A stretch of DNA of 64,000 nt, taken from the NCBI GenBank assembly GCA_949318235.1, contig OX439131.1, forward strand, positions 20,488,725 to 20,552,724, in the 5' to 3' direction. Under the pieces are notes generated by a model, which saw nothing but the letters and a program-made list of their open reading frames with translations, was not told where the DNA came from and did not search any database. The stretch's first letter is position 1, and every line of letters begins with the position of its first letter. This stretch comes from Ecdyonurus torrentis (lineage: Eukaryota > Arthropoda > Insecta > Ephemeroptera > Heptageniidae). Positions 63,368 through 64,000 of this stretch are shown here, piece by piece. Made by a program: the position numbers and the translations under genes.

Positions 63368-63588
63368 CTATATATGATCGCGACATTACGCGACAGCTGG
63401 CCTGCTATAACAATCTCAGAGCTCTAAAGTATAATGAAAGCAAAGCAGCTGATGTGGAGGACGATTTTTATAGCAAAAGGAAGAAGAAGATACACTGTAG
63501 ATTGTTTATGTCATTAGCATGTGGTCTGCTCACAACAGTAATCATTTCTATATACCAGTCAGGCCTGTGTTTATATGAAGATTAGCGA
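63368..63588 (+). CDS. Candidate terminal exon of an unidentified membrane protein
   Basis: An acceptor-like TATGTCTAG ends at 63367 after a TA run (weak pyrimidine tract). The frame then stays open to TAG at 63586-63588 with codon use well above background: charged DRDITRQLACYNN, an acidic/basic linker (KAADVEDDF, SKRKKKIH), then about 20 hydrophobic residues (LFMSLACGLLTTVIISIY) and a five- to nine-residue tail. A basic patch before a single span suggests cytosolic N-side topology. No ATG heads the frame, which fits an internal or last exon rather than a start. No family is recognised. Poly(A)-signal-like AATAAA occurs near 63873. Confidence 0.38.
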
Positions 63589-64000
63589 TGTGAAAGTGTA
63601 ATTTTAGATCTGCTAGACTAATTGCTAGTCAACTATATATATGCAGTGTTTTTTTGTGTGTTTTTGTCTTGATACTATTTGGAGTATTTGGACACTGTAA
63701 AAAAAAAAAAAAAAAAAAATGTAGACAGAGAGGAAAAAAAATTGAATTTATCAATGTTTTCAAAATCTATGAAAAGTATTCTTGAAAATCTTCCATTCTA
63801 AAATTTGAATACACTTATGGAAAAGAGGCGACTTTTAACTTCAAGCTAATTATTGTGTAAATTTAATGTTAGGAATAAAAAATTTCTCTCTTTCGTACAG
63901 CTTAACAGAAATACAGAAATAATCGGAACTTTTTATTTAATGCAGATTTATTTATAAGATCCATTTATAATCCCTGCATTTTTAAAACACCAGAAACAAA
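63589..64000. other. AT-rich tail of the window
   Basis: A22 or so at about 63699-63719 and a GGAATAAAAAA signal-like word near 63872. It could be the 3' untranslated region of the 63368 exon. Confidence 0.35.

Overview
The window looks like a very AT-rich animal nuclear genome, by eye about a quarter G+C. It is crowded with simple repeats: dozens of (CT)n/(GA)n, (TA)n and poly(A/T) tracts, one about every 1 to 3 kb. There are no bacterial-type operons, rRNA or confident tRNA genes, and no long open frames outside the repeats. Several AT-embedded core promoters pair a TATA box with a TCAGT initiator 24 to 35 bases downstream, which is typical of arthropods. I therefore infer an arthropod, perhaps a repeat-rich crustacean or a hemipteran insect. 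Nothing in the window fixes the species.

Real coding content is sparse. The best-supported gene starts on the plus strand near 8.96 kb: a TATA box, a G+C-rich 5' leader, then an exon at 9290-9440 encoding a signal peptide and a His/Cys-rich secreted N-terminus that ends at a good splice donor. A second 5' exon lies on the minus strand at about 14.77-14.56 kb, with TATA, TCAGT, a 73-base leader and the first ATG opening a 44-codon frame that ends at a donor. A third candidate is a possible terminal exon at 63368-63588, with one membrane segment. Most of the remaining sequence is probably long intron or intergenic DNA. Within it, strong plus-strand acceptors at 17170, 21341, 36421 and 49626 are candidate downstream or recursive splice points for the 9290 gene.

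Mobile DNA is short and non-autonomous. There is a foldback TTAA element (53731-54045), a related palindromic family with three copies (about 14.04, 26.59 and 54.76 kb), a possible longer TTAA element carrying its own TATA/initiator (45343-45935), and a 1.4-kb hAT-like element (57971-59382) inserted in a TA microsatellite with an 8-base target duplication. No transposase remains.

Layout: 0-8.8 kb, repeats with one isolated promoter at 1.16 kb; 8.9-15 kb, the two 5' exons, a G+C-rich small ORF and many (CT)n tracts; 15-45 kb, mostly featureless AT-rich DNA with candidate splice sites and two small ORFs; 45-60 kb, a cluster of transposable elements and hairpins; 60-64 kb, a possible enhancer, a 26-base palindrome, the longest TA tract and the candidate last exon. 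How these genes might work together cannot be judged, because each is seen only as a fragment.
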